From Arion vulgaris (lineage: Eukaryota > Mollusca > Gastropoda > Stylommatophora > Arionidae), in contig CM036754.1 of NCBI GenBank assembly GCA_020796225.1, positions 68,440,000 to 68,503,999 of the forward strand: a stretch of 64,000 nucleotides of DNA. Reading direction: 5' to 3'. Below are positions 60,801 to 64,000 of the stretch, in pieces. Numbering within the stretch: the first letter of the stretch is position 1; every line of letters starts with the position of its first letter. Below the pieces are notes generated by a model. That model made no database searches, was not told where the DNA came from, and saw nothing but the letters and a program-made list of their open reading frames with translations. The translations under genes and the position numbers were made by a program.

Positions 60801-63785
60801 CTATTGCCAGTTTGGTCTCTCTCACTTATCTGTCACAGGATGCTGCTGTCTGCATGGATGGAAAGAAGAAGGTGAAATAACCTCTTTAGCCACATACAAC
60901 TATAACCCCAATAGCCACATACAACTATAGCCTCAATAGCCACATACAATTATGAATTAATCAAAACAAGCTATATTTTTTTTATTTTTCACTGACCACA
61001 AATTTCTGTATTAATGGTTAGTATAACCTGTTCAAAATATAATTCCTATATTCTGATTTTTTTAGTGCATCAATTTGAAGACTTGGCTAGCTTTACAGCT
61101 TTACAGGTATCTTAATATTGTTCTCTCTCTCTCATAGGTCAGATGTCCCCTCTCTACAGCAGTCATGCTCAAACCATCAATTACATCCTGAATCAATCTC
61201 CTCTGTGGTCTCAAATGTGTACTGTAATATCTCAAAATATGCCAAAATTAAAAGGTCCATTCTGTACACACAAAAAACATATTGACTTCTGCATTACTAA
61301 AATACTCAAATTTATATTGAATCTATCCAAAGATTTGAAGAGTTATGAATAATATGCTGTACAGGTAGAACTGGATTCCTGAGTCACCTGTATGTTGCCG
61401 GGACTCGCAAGAGGAGCAAAGAATAGTAGCACTGCAACCTACAAGGCATGTCGTAAGAGGCGACTGAGGTAGGGGCCTAGGAAGCTATCCTAGTAAATAA
61501 ATCGAATGTGCTGACCTTCTTGTAGGCTCATAACTGGCACAACGTACAATCGCTGTTAGGCTCAGACCACATACAAATCGCACAGAGTGATTAACAAGTG
61601 GTCAATGTGAAGTGTTCGAAGAAGAAGAAGGATTCCTGGGTGGCAAATTGATTAGTGTGTTTAACCAACGAGCCACATGAACTATCAGCATGCATAACCT
61701 TTGGCACCTGCTGAGGGTGACTTAGCACCTATGCATCTGCCTGATGTACTATGATGTCATTTCAATAACCAATAACCATTGAATAATAACACATCCCCAA
61801 CACTTCTATCAAGAAGTAAATGATGGAAGAGAATAAAACTCACACCCCCAACACTTCTATCGAGAAGTAAATGATGGAAGAGAATAATAACTCACACCCT
61901 CAACACTTCTATCGAGAAGTAAATGATGGAAGAGAATAATAACTCACATCCCCAACACTTCTATCGAGAAGTAAATGATGGAAGAGAATAATAACTCACA
62001 CCCTCAACACTTCTATTGAGAAGTAAATGATGGAAGAGAATAATAACTGACACCCAACACTTCTATCAAGTAAATGATGGAAGAGAATAATAACTGACAC
62101 CAACACTTCTATGAGAAGTAAATGATGGAAGAGAATAAGAAGAAGAAGATAAACATTGAAGAAATTATCTGTAACTTGCATAAATTATAAATGTTTTTGT
62201 TGTTCCACAGGTTGCTGAATATTTAGCCGAGAAAATTGTCAGAAATCAGGACTCCAGGGGAGATGATTTGCTTGTGCTTATGAGACATCCTGTACACTGC
62301 AGTTCAGTTCTCAAGGTAACCAGCCAAGTCTCATTATATTTACATTACTATCAGTACAGCTATAGATATAGAGACACATGATAAGTACATTACTCACAGT
62401 ACAGCTATAGATATAGAGACACATGATAAGTACATTACTCACAGTACAGCTATAGATATAGAGACACATGATAAGTACATTACTCACAGTACAGCTATAG
62501 ATATAGAGACACATGATAAGTACATTACTCACAGTACAGCTATAGATATAGAGACACATGATAAGCACATCACTCACAGTACAGCTATAGCTGTAGAGAC
62601 ACATGATAAGTACATTACTCACAGTACAGCTATAGATATAGAGACACATGATAAGCACATCACTCACAGTACAGCTATAGCTGTAGAGACACATGATAAG
62701 ACATCACTACAGTACAGCTATAGAGACACATGATAAGCACATCACTCACAGTACAGCTATAGATATAGAGACACATCATAGTTACATCACTCACAGTACA
62801 GCTATAGATATTTGATCTCTTTTAGCACAAAATTTGTGTTTGGTTATTTGTTAACAGAATATTGTTTGCATTTGTAGCCACTCTTCCCATCCTCCTGTCT
62901 GCCAGTGCCATCCATGATATATCTCTCTAGATTCTTGTGCCCTTGATTGTCAGCAGTGTTTATTGTTTACTTGTGATCAAGAATATAGAAGTGTATTGAT
63001 ATCTTTCAACCTGGACCAGTACATGATCTTAGTAACTGACAGTAAGTATAGTCTACTACAAGGCAAGGGGTGTGTTTCTAATGTATTTCCTAGGGCTCTG
63101 CACTCACAGGTGACCACATTGTGACTGACAGTAAGCATAGTCCACTACATAGCAAGGGGTGGTGTTTCTAATGTATTTTAGGAATTGGCACTCACAGGTG
63201 TCCACACTGTGACTGGCAGTAAGCATAGTCCACTCCATGGCAAGGGTTGTGTTTCTAATGTATTTCCTAGGGCTCAGCACTCACAGGTGTCCACACTGTA
63301 ACTGACAGTAAGCATAGTCCACTACATGGCAAAGGGTGTCTTTCATCCCATCAATGGAAGGGTATCATTCTTGTTCAGTCTTCTTCAAATGCACCAAATT
63401 GACCACTTGTTAAACAACTCTTTGTGATCTGTATGTGATCTGAGCCTAAGAGTGATTGTATGTTGTGCCAGTTATGTGCCTACAAGTAGGCCAGCACATC
63501 TGATTTCTGCAACGCTTTTTATTTACTAGGTCGGTAGCTTCCCTAGCCCCATACCTCAGTCCCTCTAATAACATGCCTTGTAGGTAGTAGTGTTACTATT
63601 CTTTGCTTCACTAGTATCAGCACTCAACTAATGATAAATTATTTATAAACATTAGATTTTCAACTTTCTTGATATTTCTACTTCAGATAATCTACTCATG
63701 TTGCCAAGCATCTACCTCATTTTGTGAGTTTCTCAACAGCCGTCCCGAGCATGTCGACTCTCTAATGGCAGTTATCATGGAGAAG
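24759..63785 (+). CDS. STK36: STK36 / Fused serine-threonine kinase, 19 coding exons, 3' part beyond the window
   Basis: Fused-family kinase. In animals it acts in Hedgehog signalling (flies, with Costal2 and Su(fu)) and in motile-cilium central-pair assembly (vertebrates). The 19 exons give 2232 nt (744 codons) with no frame break and matching phases at all 18 junctions. The kinase domain spans about residues 4-260: Gly loop GEGSFG at 11-16, ATP lysine K33 (VALK), alpha-C Glu51, catalytic loop HRDMKPQN at 123-130, DFG at 143-145, SPE at 168-170. All key residues are intact, so an active kinase is expected. Residues 261-450 are a charged linker with conserved [10 protein letters not shown]. 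Residues 450-744 align with the start of the helical C-terminal region of human STK36 (1315 residues), for example IIYSCC. The start is chosen because [16 protein letters not shown] matches the family N-terminus. About 570 residues should lie to the right. Confidence 0.96.
24843..26054. other. STK36 intron 1, left part
   Basis: Mostly unique AT-rich sequence. About 25175-25245 is a single copy related to the fold-back element at 9826-10089 (GATAAAGACCTTTTGGTCAA). A two-copy direct repeat with TTGAACATATCCTTGATGAG lies near 25580-25635. Confidence 0.5.
26055..26700. repeat. 42-bp array, about 15 copies, ends 30 nt before exon 2
   Basis: Units contain TATGTTCATATGATATTGTT and ATCTGTCCAGC; period checked at 26101 and 26143. 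Copies from about 26250 to 26520 carry many one-base deletions. Confidence 0.93.
26733..26873 (+). CDS. STK36: STK36 exon 2
   Basis: Residues 29-75: [47 protein letters not shown]. Carries ATP-binding K33 and alpha-C Glu51. Acceptor ATATTTAG ends 26732; donor GAG|GTAACA. Confidence 0.96.
27355..28098. repeat. 26-bp array, about 28 copies (STK36 intron 2)
   Basis: Units are CATCCATTCATGTTGAAGTT plus GTAGAA or ATAGAA. The left half uses GTAGAA, the right half ATAGAA, so two sub-blocks spread separately. Confidence 0.95.
28200..29583 (+). mobile_element. LINE fragment with reverse-transcriptase core (YADD), in intron 2
   Basis: The longest LINE copy in the window. It reads [18 protein letters not shown] (palm block), [12 protein letters not shown] (the catalytic YADD box), then [20 protein letters not shown] and the C-terminal [20 protein letters not shown] and [10 protein letters not shown]. 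Frameshifts and stops inactivate it. It stops about 55 nt before the exon 3 acceptor. Confidence 0.88.
29638..29715 (+). CDS. STK36: STK36 exon 3
   Basis: Residues 76-101: [19 protein letters not shown] then ASLPEEQ, the hinge and following segment. Acceptor TTTTTCCAG ends 29637; donor GAGCAG|GTTTGT. The first intronic bases are already part of the following array. Confidence 0.95.
29716..32180. repeat. 46/40-bp array, about 55 copies, starting exactly at the exon 3 donor
   Basis: The long unit has GTAATGAACAATGTTCTTG; the short unit lacks 6 bp there. Long and short units follow a loose higher-order order on the left (two long, one short with GTGTTAG). The stretch of about 30840-31500 is heavily degraded and holds a poor copy of the intron 2 end (31376-31436). 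Confidence 0.95.
32560..33000 (+). mobile_element. LINE fragment, reverse-transcriptase N-terminal blocks
   Basis: It reads [18 protein letters not shown] (the A-x-GPDGI block), [20 protein letters not shown] and [14 protein letters not shown], then [16 protein letters not shown] (the NQSGFRKGRS block). This is a CR1/Jockey-type order. Degraded, in STK36 intron 3. A second copy of part of it is at 19183-19380. Confidence 0.75.
33365..33614 (+). mobile_element. SINE family 1 copy with 11-bp target-site duplication
   Basis: Flanked by AGATATTGAAT at 33354-33364 and 33615-33625. It ends with a GAAGAAGAAG tail. Plus orientation, inside STK36 intron 3. Confidence 0.88.
34130..34345. repeat. 15-bp array, about 14 copies, before exon 4
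   Basis: CACATATATCTTGGT units with deletions at the edges. The array ends about 50 nt from the exon 4 acceptor. Confidence 0.93.
34396..34575 (+). CDS. STK36: STK36 exon 4 (catalytic loop and DFG)
   Basis: Residues 102-161: [60 protein letters not shown]. Contains HRD 123-125 and DFG 143-145. The acceptor is CTGAAG (weak pyrimidine tract) ending 34395; donor AAG|GTACTG. Confidence 0.96.
34590..34975. repeat. 19-bp array, about 19 copies, 15 nt after the exon 4 donor
   Basis: TTCTATAGATCATTTATTG units; variants use CTCATTTA. It fills most of intron 4. Confidence 0.93.
35099..35166 (+). CDS. STK36: STK36 exon 5 (activation segment)
   Basis: Residues 162-183 plus two bases of Trp184: [20 protein letters not shown] then DL-W. 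It holds the APE-equivalent SPE at 168-170. Acceptor TTTTCTTAG ends 35098; donor TTATG|GTAGGC. Confidence 0.95.
35452..36470 (-). mobile_element. LINE family C, reverse-transcriptase fragment with GAA tail
   Basis: The minus strand reads [19 protein letters not shown] (the YADD box, second Asp replaced by Asn), [20 protein letters not shown] and [20 protein letters not shown], ending in a GAAAGAAGAAGAAG tail near 35452. The changed catalytic box and frameshifts make it inactive. It lies antisense in STK36 intron 5. Confidence 0.85.
36630..36945. repeat. 32-bp array, about 10 copies
   Basis: AGAGTTGAAGAACACTGTTG units followed by GAAGAGCTGCTT or GAAATGCTGCTT. STK36 intron 5. Confidence 0.93.
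37030..37200 (+). repeat. 38-bp array spanning the exon 6 acceptor, 4-5 copies
   Basis: Each unit holds TATTATTTTATCAG (acceptor) followed by GGCTCTCGGTTGTATCTT (the first 18 nt of exon 6). Acceptor copies end near 37066, 37104, 37142 and 37180. One copy lacks a G after the AG, so its use would shift the frame. Confidence 0.92.
37181..37326 (+). CDS. STK36: STK36 exon 6
   Basis: Third base of Trp184 through the first base of codon 233: [48 protein letters not shown]. The last of several tandem acceptors is chosen because it gives [12 protein letters not shown] as in the family. Donor CAAG|GTAAGT. Confidence 0.95.
37329..38145. repeat. 19-bp array, about 43 copies, starting 3 nt into intron 6
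   Basis: GTGATATCTCCACTAGTCA units with TCTTCACT and TCTCTACT variants. The first unit overlaps the exon 6 donor (GTAAGTGATATCTCC), so the seed was the splice-site flank. Confidence 0.96.
38262..38455. repeat. 36-bp array, 5 perfect copies (left block)
   Basis: AGTTAGAAAATCATAAATTA units plus TCATCTCATCATAACA. It resumes at 38940 in looser form after a LINE insertion. Confidence 0.95.
38466..38939 (+). mobile_element. LINE family B, C-terminal fragment inserted in an array
   Basis: It encodes [40 protein letters not shown] and [18 protein letters not shown], then after a frameshift [17 protein letters not shown], and ends GACTAACTAACTAA. It splits the GTTAGAAA array (38262-38455 and 38940-39832). 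5'-truncated. Confidence 0.88.
38940..39832. repeat. About 33-36 bp array, about 26 copies (right block)
   Basis: GAAGTTAGAAAGTTATAAAT units plus TATCATCATCACACTC with variable ATC repeats inside. Same family as 38262-38455 but more diverse. Confidence 0.94.
40020..40262. repeat. About 34-bp array before exon 7
   Basis: CATTCAGCTTTATATGCAAC units plus AATTCATACAACCAA, about 7 copies, ending 45 nt from the acceptor. Confidence 0.9.
40308..40388 (+). CDS. STK36: STK36 exon 7 (end of kinase domain)
   Basis: Residues 233-259: [20 protein letters not shown] then FVAHLVK. It contains the conserved kinase subdomain XI arginine (YRLTW). Acceptor ATCAACAG ends 40307; donor AAAG|GTAAGT. Confidence 0.95.
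40551..42105. repeat. 32-bp array, about 43 copies, split by a SINE, ending 10 nt before exon 8
   Basis: ACTCATCAATAATATTGTTA units plus GATAATAGTTGT. Very uniform over 1.5 kb. A SINE sits at 41841-42003 and the array continues after it. Confidence 0.96.
41841..42003 (-). mobile_element. SINE family 1 copy (truncated) with 12-bp target duplication inside an array
   Basis: Flanked by ATTTTGTTAGAT at 41829-41840 and 42004-42015, which is array sequence. The CTTCTTCTTC run at the left is the GAA tail in minus orientation. At 163 bp it is shorter than the 235-250 bp copies. Confidence 0.88.
42119..42282 (+). CDS. STK36: STK36 exon 8
   Basis: Residues 260-314: [55 protein letters not shown]. This aligns with the human linker (PFTSRLPPELQVLKDEQ, SRILTQAYKRMAEEAM). 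Acceptor TTTACTAG ends 42118; donor AAT|GTGAGT. Confidence 0.93.
42501..43355. mobile_element. Candidate piggyBac-type non-autonomous element (TTAA-flanked)
   Basis: Bounded by TTAACCCTTTCGCTCTG on the left (TTAA 42497-42500) and CCCGTTGGGTTAA on the right (TTAA 43356-43359). CCC/GGG termini on TTAA targets are the piggyBac pattern. The inverted repeats beyond CCC are poor, and no transposase is seen, so this is tentative. Confidence 0.4.
43380..44098 (+). mobile_element. LINE family B fragment
   Basis: It reads [20 protein letters not shown] then [31 protein letters not shown] and, in another frame, [20 protein letters not shown]. It is interrupted by frameshifts. Its 3' part (ACTTCAAGTAACTGTACACA) merges into the 66-68 bp array that follows. 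Confidence 0.85.
44095..44540. repeat. 66-68 bp array, about 7 copies, between LINE B and exon 9
   Basis: Units contain CTTCAAGTTACTGTACACAT and CATATATTTTGTGGAAACA. The array starts at the broken end of LINE B and stops 10 nt before exon 9. Confidence 0.92.
44550..44666 (+). CDS. STK36: STK36 exon 9 (small linker exon)
   Basis: Residues 315-353: [39 protein letters not shown]. Acceptor CATTTATAG ends 44549; the donor is AAG|GTATAT, weaker than its neighbours. Open in phase 0 on both sides. It resembles the human KKHQNTGPALEQEDKTSK stretch. It has low complexity, so support is lower than for the other exons and it could be skipped without a frameshift. Confidence 0.75.
44763..44979 (+). mobile_element. 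tRNA-derived SINE (family 4)
   Basis: The head contains GAGGTAAGGCACTCACCTCT, then the B-box-like ACGGTTCGTTCCC. The body ends with GTAAACGATCCCTTGGCAG. That phrase resembles molluscan SINE tails as I remember them. No clear target duplication was found. Confidence 0.65.
44985..45560. repeat. 39/33-bp array, about 15 copies
   Basis: CACCTCTCGGTCACCTTTCC units plus TTTCAGTTCATTTATCACA; short units lack 6 bp (CCTTTC). STK36 intron 9. Confidence 0.94.
45950..47255. repeat. 38-bp array, about 34 copies
   Basis: ATGAAAGAATTGAACCCCTG units plus CATTCTGCCAAGTATGTC; period checked at 46261 and 46299. Single-base losses concentrate between about 46150 and 46900. STK36 intron 9. Confidence 0.95.
47388..47534 (+). 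CDS. STK36: STK36 exon 10
   Basis: Residues 354-402: [49 protein letters not shown]. It has a basic KKKK patch in the linker. Acceptor TTGGCTAG ends 47387; donor GAG|GTAAGT. Confidence 0.9.
47605..48080. repeat. Loose 16-18 bp array (TATGTTATGTGCTGCG)
   Basis: Irregular repeats of GTGCTGCGTATGTTAT with substitutions. STK36 intron 10. Confidence 0.85.
48295..48965. repeat. 29-bp array, about 23 copies, ending 22 nt before exon 11
   Basis: ACTAAATGTCATAACATCAG units plus ATATGTAGC. Mostly full length with point variants. Confidence 0.95.
48987..49127 (+). CDS. STK36: STK36 exon 11
   Basis: Residues 403-449: [47 protein letters not shown]. It aligns with human PDSDNEWQHLLETT, a good anchor outside the kinase domain. 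Acceptor TGTACCAG ends 48986; donor CAG|GTTTGT. The last 37 nt recur 13 more times in the following array. Confidence 0.94.
49088..50290 (+). repeat. 86-bp array spanning the exon 11 donor, 14 donor copies
   Basis: Each unit has 37 nt of exon 11 (TTACATTCTCGCCTGGTGTC to TGACCAG) and 49 nt of intron (from GTTTGTGCATGTTGTCATCA). Donor copies end at 49127 and then every 86 nt to 50245. Later units carry a GTCGAG variant. No small indels are seen. Confidence 0.96.
50435..50680. repeat. 81-bp array, 3 copies
   Basis: ACAATTTGTTCTAAACCTTC and ATCTCACTGTCATGTCCTGT in each unit. STK36 intron 11. Confidence 0.9.
50785..51055. repeat. 31-bp array, about 9 copies
   Basis: CAACATACAACAGCATTAAT units plus GTCTCTCAGYA. 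STK36 intron 11. Confidence 0.93.
51165..51400. repeat. 86-bp array, about 3 copies, derived from a dispersed repeat
   Basis: AAAGGTGAATGGCTAGGGCA and TGTCTGGGAACATTGAGGTG in each unit. The adjoining 51380-51480 matches the dispersed repeat at 23640-23880. Confidence 0.85.
51533..51612 (+). CDS. STK36: STK36 exon 12
   Basis: Residues 450-475 plus two bases of Cys476: [20 protein letters not shown] then NIVTLK. It matches human ILEGASHILPAFRVLSSL and starts the helical C-terminal region. Acceptor TATTTACAG ends 51532; donor AAATG|GTGAGC. Confidence 0.94.
51640..53845. repeat. 48-bp array, 46 copies, starting about 25 nt after the exon 12 donor
   Basis: Units are TTGATCTGTGTTTGTTGTGT plus TTGTATGGCCAACTTTCACA plus ATGTTATC. 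Length is exactly 48 throughout (5 units per 240 bases). Variation is limited to three sites: GGCC/GACC, CACAA/CACGA and CTGTG/CAGCG. No indels. Open frames of 739-808 codons on both strands result from the 16-codon unit and are not genes. Confidence 0.98.
53850..54150 (+). mobile_element. LINE RNase H domain fragment with internal 42-bp duplication
   Basis: It reads [20 protein letters not shown] and RGEKS twice, then a stop and GRVYAEW; in another frame [10 protein letters not shown] and [10 protein letters not shown]. This is the YTDGS...TTSSM.ME order of retrotransposon RNase H. A 42-bp in-frame tandem duplication (53931-54012) repeats the YTDG catalytic motif. The fragment lies between two arrays. 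Confidence 0.7.
54150..54830. repeat. 19-21 bp array (GTCAGTGTTTAC), about 33 copies
   Basis: TGTGTATGTCAGTGTTTAC units with TGTGTGTG, TTTGT and TTTGGC variants. It ends about 55 nt before exon 13. Confidence 0.95.
54883..54982 (+). CDS. STK36: STK36 exon 13
   Basis: Third base of Cys476 to residue 509: [20 protein letters not shown] then [13 protein letters not shown]. It matches human [22 protein letters not shown] in spacing. Acceptor GTAATTATAG ends 54882; donor CAG|GTGATA. Confidence 0.93.
54990..55165. repeat. About 17-20 bp array (TGTGATTGTATGTGATGT), starts 8 nt after exon 13
   Basis: About nine degenerate copies directly after the donor. Confidence 0.9.
55399..55631 (+). mobile_element. 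GC-rich SINE (family 5) with 13-bp target duplication
   Basis: Flanked by CTACCATGCAGGC at 55386-55398 and 55632-55644. The head AAGGCTGGTGGTCTGGGTTC is followed by AGCTCC (B-box-like). The body has CTGGGTACCAGACATGCTCT and AAAGGCGGCC, far GC-richer than its surroundings. The flanking 55300-55398 and 55645-55740 look like one older interrupted repeat. Confidence 0.8.
56115..56185. repeat. 22-bp array, 3-4 copies, before exon 14
   Basis: TTTGATGTTTTATAATGACA units, ending about 20 nt before the exon 14 acceptor. Confidence 0.85.
56207..56319 (+). CDS. STK36: STK36 exon 14
   Basis: Residues 510-546 plus two bases of Val547: [37 protein letters not shown]. It matches human [20 protein letters not shown]. 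Acceptor ATAACCAG ends 56206; donor CTTGT|GTAAGT, which sets phase 2 and fits exon 15. Confidence 0.93.
56560..57070. repeat. 33-bp array, about 15 copies
   Basis: GTAGCACCATCTTGCAACTA units plus TTTGTGTGCTGCA. Clean in 56740-56930, with small deletions on both sides. STK36 intron 14. Confidence 0.94.
57225..57320. repeat. About 18-bp array (AGGCTGGAAGTTAGACC), 5 copies
   Basis: Short array between the 33-bp and 71-bp arrays of intron 14. Confidence 0.85.
57374..58045 (+). repeat. 71-bp array spanning the exon 15 acceptor, 9 acceptor copies
   Basis: Each unit ends TACTTTCCTCTACAG followed by AGTAGCCAACTACAACAGTG (the start of exon 15) and CCGTACACTCGTTCT. Acceptor copies end at 57444, 57515, 57586 and so on to 58011. 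The copies before the last diverge after TTCT, where the real exon goes on to TGGTCTCTGG. Confidence 0.96.
58012..58117 (+). CDS. STK36: STK36 exon 15
   Basis: Third base of Val547 to residue 582: [35 protein letters not shown]. The last of nine tandem acceptors is the only one followed by the full exon. Donor TTGCTG|GTTAGA. Confidence 0.93.
58118..58714. other. STK36 intron 15, left part
   Basis: Unique AT-rich sequence with no recognised element before the 24-bp array. Confidence 0.45.
58715..59045. repeat. 24-bp array (TTTATCTCAATCATTTATCT), about 13 copies
   Basis: Units alternate CTCAATCATTTAT and CTTCCATTTAT. The array ends about 25 nt before exon 16. Confidence 0.92.
59072..59222 (+). 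CDS. STK36: STK36 exon 16
   Basis: Residues 583-632 plus one base: [50 protein letters not shown]. It matches human CFTVLCEAMDG and FYSSLLTTQQ. Acceptor TTGTTTTAG ends 59071; donor ACAG|GTTAGT. Confidence 0.94.
59330..59708. repeat. 24-bp array, about 15 copies
   Basis: AGAGTGTAGATTGTCTTATT units plus CATT. STK36 intron 16. A 165-codon minus-strand frame across it is an artefact of the 24-bp period. Confidence 0.94.
59735..60178 (+). mobile_element. LINE family C fragment
   Basis: It reads [38 protein letters not shown] and [20 protein letters not shown]. Nearly the same protein as the minus-strand copy at 35452-36470. Confidence 0.85.
60190..60507. mobile_element. SINE family 3 cluster: tandem plus inverted copies forming a hairpin
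   Basis: Two minus-oriented copies (60190-60308, partial 60309-60380) and one plus copy (60382-60507). The middle and right copies form a near-perfect palindrome, 60310-60450, with arms of about 70 bp and almost no loop. The B-box GTGGTTCGAATCC is at the same place as in 20604-20726. Confidence 0.85.
60741..60871 (+). CDS. STK36: STK36 exon 17
   Basis: Residues 633-676: [45 protein letters not shown] helical segment equivalent to human [20 protein letters not shown]. Acceptor CATTTTAAG ends 60740; donor AAG|GTGAAA. Confidence 0.92.
61382..61628 (+). mobile_element. SINE family 2 copy with 9-bp target-site duplication
   Basis: Flanked by GGATTCCTG at 61373-61381 and 61629-61637. It contains GGCATGTCGTAAGAGGCGAC and ends GAAGAAGAAG. 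STK36 intron 17. Confidence 0.88.
61795..62135. repeat. 52-bp array, about 7 copies
   Basis: ACACTTCTATCGAGAAGTAA plus ATGATGGAAGAGAATAATAA in each unit; period checked at 61861 and 61913. STK36 intron 17. Confidence 0.93.
62211..62315 (+). CDS. STK36: STK36 exon 18
   Basis: Residues 677-711: [35 protein letters not shown]. It matches human [20 protein letters not shown] and LQHPILCLHLLK. Acceptor TGTTCCACAG ends 62210; donor AAG|GTAACC. Confidence 0.94.
62335..62815. repeat. 45-bp array, about 10 copies, 20 nt after exon 18
   Basis: ACATGATAAGTACATTACTC plus ACAGTACAGCTATAGATATA plus GAGAC. Period checked at 62401 and 62446. Confidence 0.95.
63030..63325. repeat. 88-89 bp array, about 3.5 copies
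   Basis: CAGTAAGCATAGTCCACTAC starts at 63042, 63131, 63219 and 63308 within the unit. STK36 intron 18. Confidence 0.93.
63379..63622 (-). mobile_element. SINE family 2 copy
   Basis: Contains GTGATCTGTATGTGATCTGA and CTACAAGTAGGCCAGCACAT in the order of the 5818-6071 copy. The left end is a CTTCTTC tail. It ends about 60 nt before exon 19. Confidence 0.82.
63687..63785 (+). CDS. STK36: STK36 exon 19 (last in window)
   Basis: Residues 712-744: [33 protein letters not shown]. It matches human VLYSCCLVSEGLCRLLGQ and SLFMLIQGK. Acceptor CTACTTCAG ends 63686; donor AAG|GTAAGA. The gene continues beyond 64000. Confidence 0.94.
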
Positions 63786-63865
63786 GTAAGAAATCTATTT
63801 TGTGAATTTCTCAACAGCCTTCCCTAGCATATTGACTCTCTAATGGCAGTTATCATGGAGAAGGT
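63720..63865 (+). repeat. 78-bp two-copy tandem duplication across the exon 19 donor
   Basis: TTTTGTGAGTTTCTCAACAG at 63720 recurs as TTTTGTGAATTTCTCAACAG at 63798, through CATGGAGAAGG. The second copy has a stop (CTTCCCTAG) in the exon frame and a weak second donor (GTCATC), so the first copy is taken as the real exon. Confidence 0.9.
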
Positions 63866-64000
63866 CATCAAAGGTGTATCCTTTATGGACGTTGTCTCTT
63901 TGCAGCCATCTGAAATTCACTCTGTCTATGCCAGTTCACCCACTTGGTCGATGGTCATGTTCATGGTTTCTTTAATATCTTGCAGCTATCTTCTTCTTGG
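63866..64000 (-). mobile_element. Possible LINE tail remnant
   Basis: The minus strand resembles the last block of non-LTR elements (MNMTIDQVGELA), but stops and frame changes make this weak. No STK36 exon was found here. Confidence 0.25.

Noticed and set aside
63796..63865. Second copy of exon 19 as a separate exon
   Set aside because: It has a stop in the exon frame and a poor donor, and no independent acceptor other than the inherited sequence.

Overview
This is a eukaryotic, AT-rich window from an animal genome. The sequence supports two spliced plus-strand genes, about 45 private minisatellite arrays (hand estimate: roughly 45 percent of the 64 kb), and many short degraded LINE, SINE and MITE copies. 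No bacterial features (operons, CRISPR, rRNA) are present. The gene content, the multi-exon structure, and the tRNA-headed SINEs with GAA-rich tails fit an invertebrate metazoan. A mollusc or other lophotrochozoan is my guess from SINE style only.

Gene 1 (3792-12430) is a small four-exon gene encoding a 229-residue protein I do not recognise. Its coding exons join with consistent phases. Gene 2 (24759-63785, continuing past the right edge) is the orthologue of the serine/threonine kinase STK36/Fused. I assembled 19 coding exons, 2232 nt or 744 codons, in one unbroken frame. They hold a complete kinase domain (residues about 4-260), a linker, and the first half of the conserved helical C-terminal region. 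In animals Fused kinases act in Hedgehog signalling and in motile-cilium assembly.

Layout: 1-3790 holds a LINE remnant, a 69-bp array, two SINEs and a MITE with 8-bp target duplications. Gene 1 fills 3.8-12.4 kb. The intergenic region 12.4-24.7 kb has a 3-kb 33-bp array, a mariner-type MITE inserted in another 33-bp array, and LINE fragments. STK36 fills 24.7-64 kb.

The most striking feature is that all 18 complete STK36 introns carry at least one private tandem array. Arrays often lie within tens of bases of a splice site, and several units span the splice junction itself. Tandem series of 3' splice sites precede exons 6 and 15, 14 copies of the exon-11 5' splice site follow that exon, and a 99-bp module in gene 1 contains a 72-nt exon-like part with splice-site-like ends on both sides. 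Young two-copy examples (24 bp at exon 1, 78 bp at exon 19) look like the first step of the same process. Several arrays also appear to have grown from transposon sequence. The long open frames across arrays are by-products of unit lengths divisible by three, not genes.
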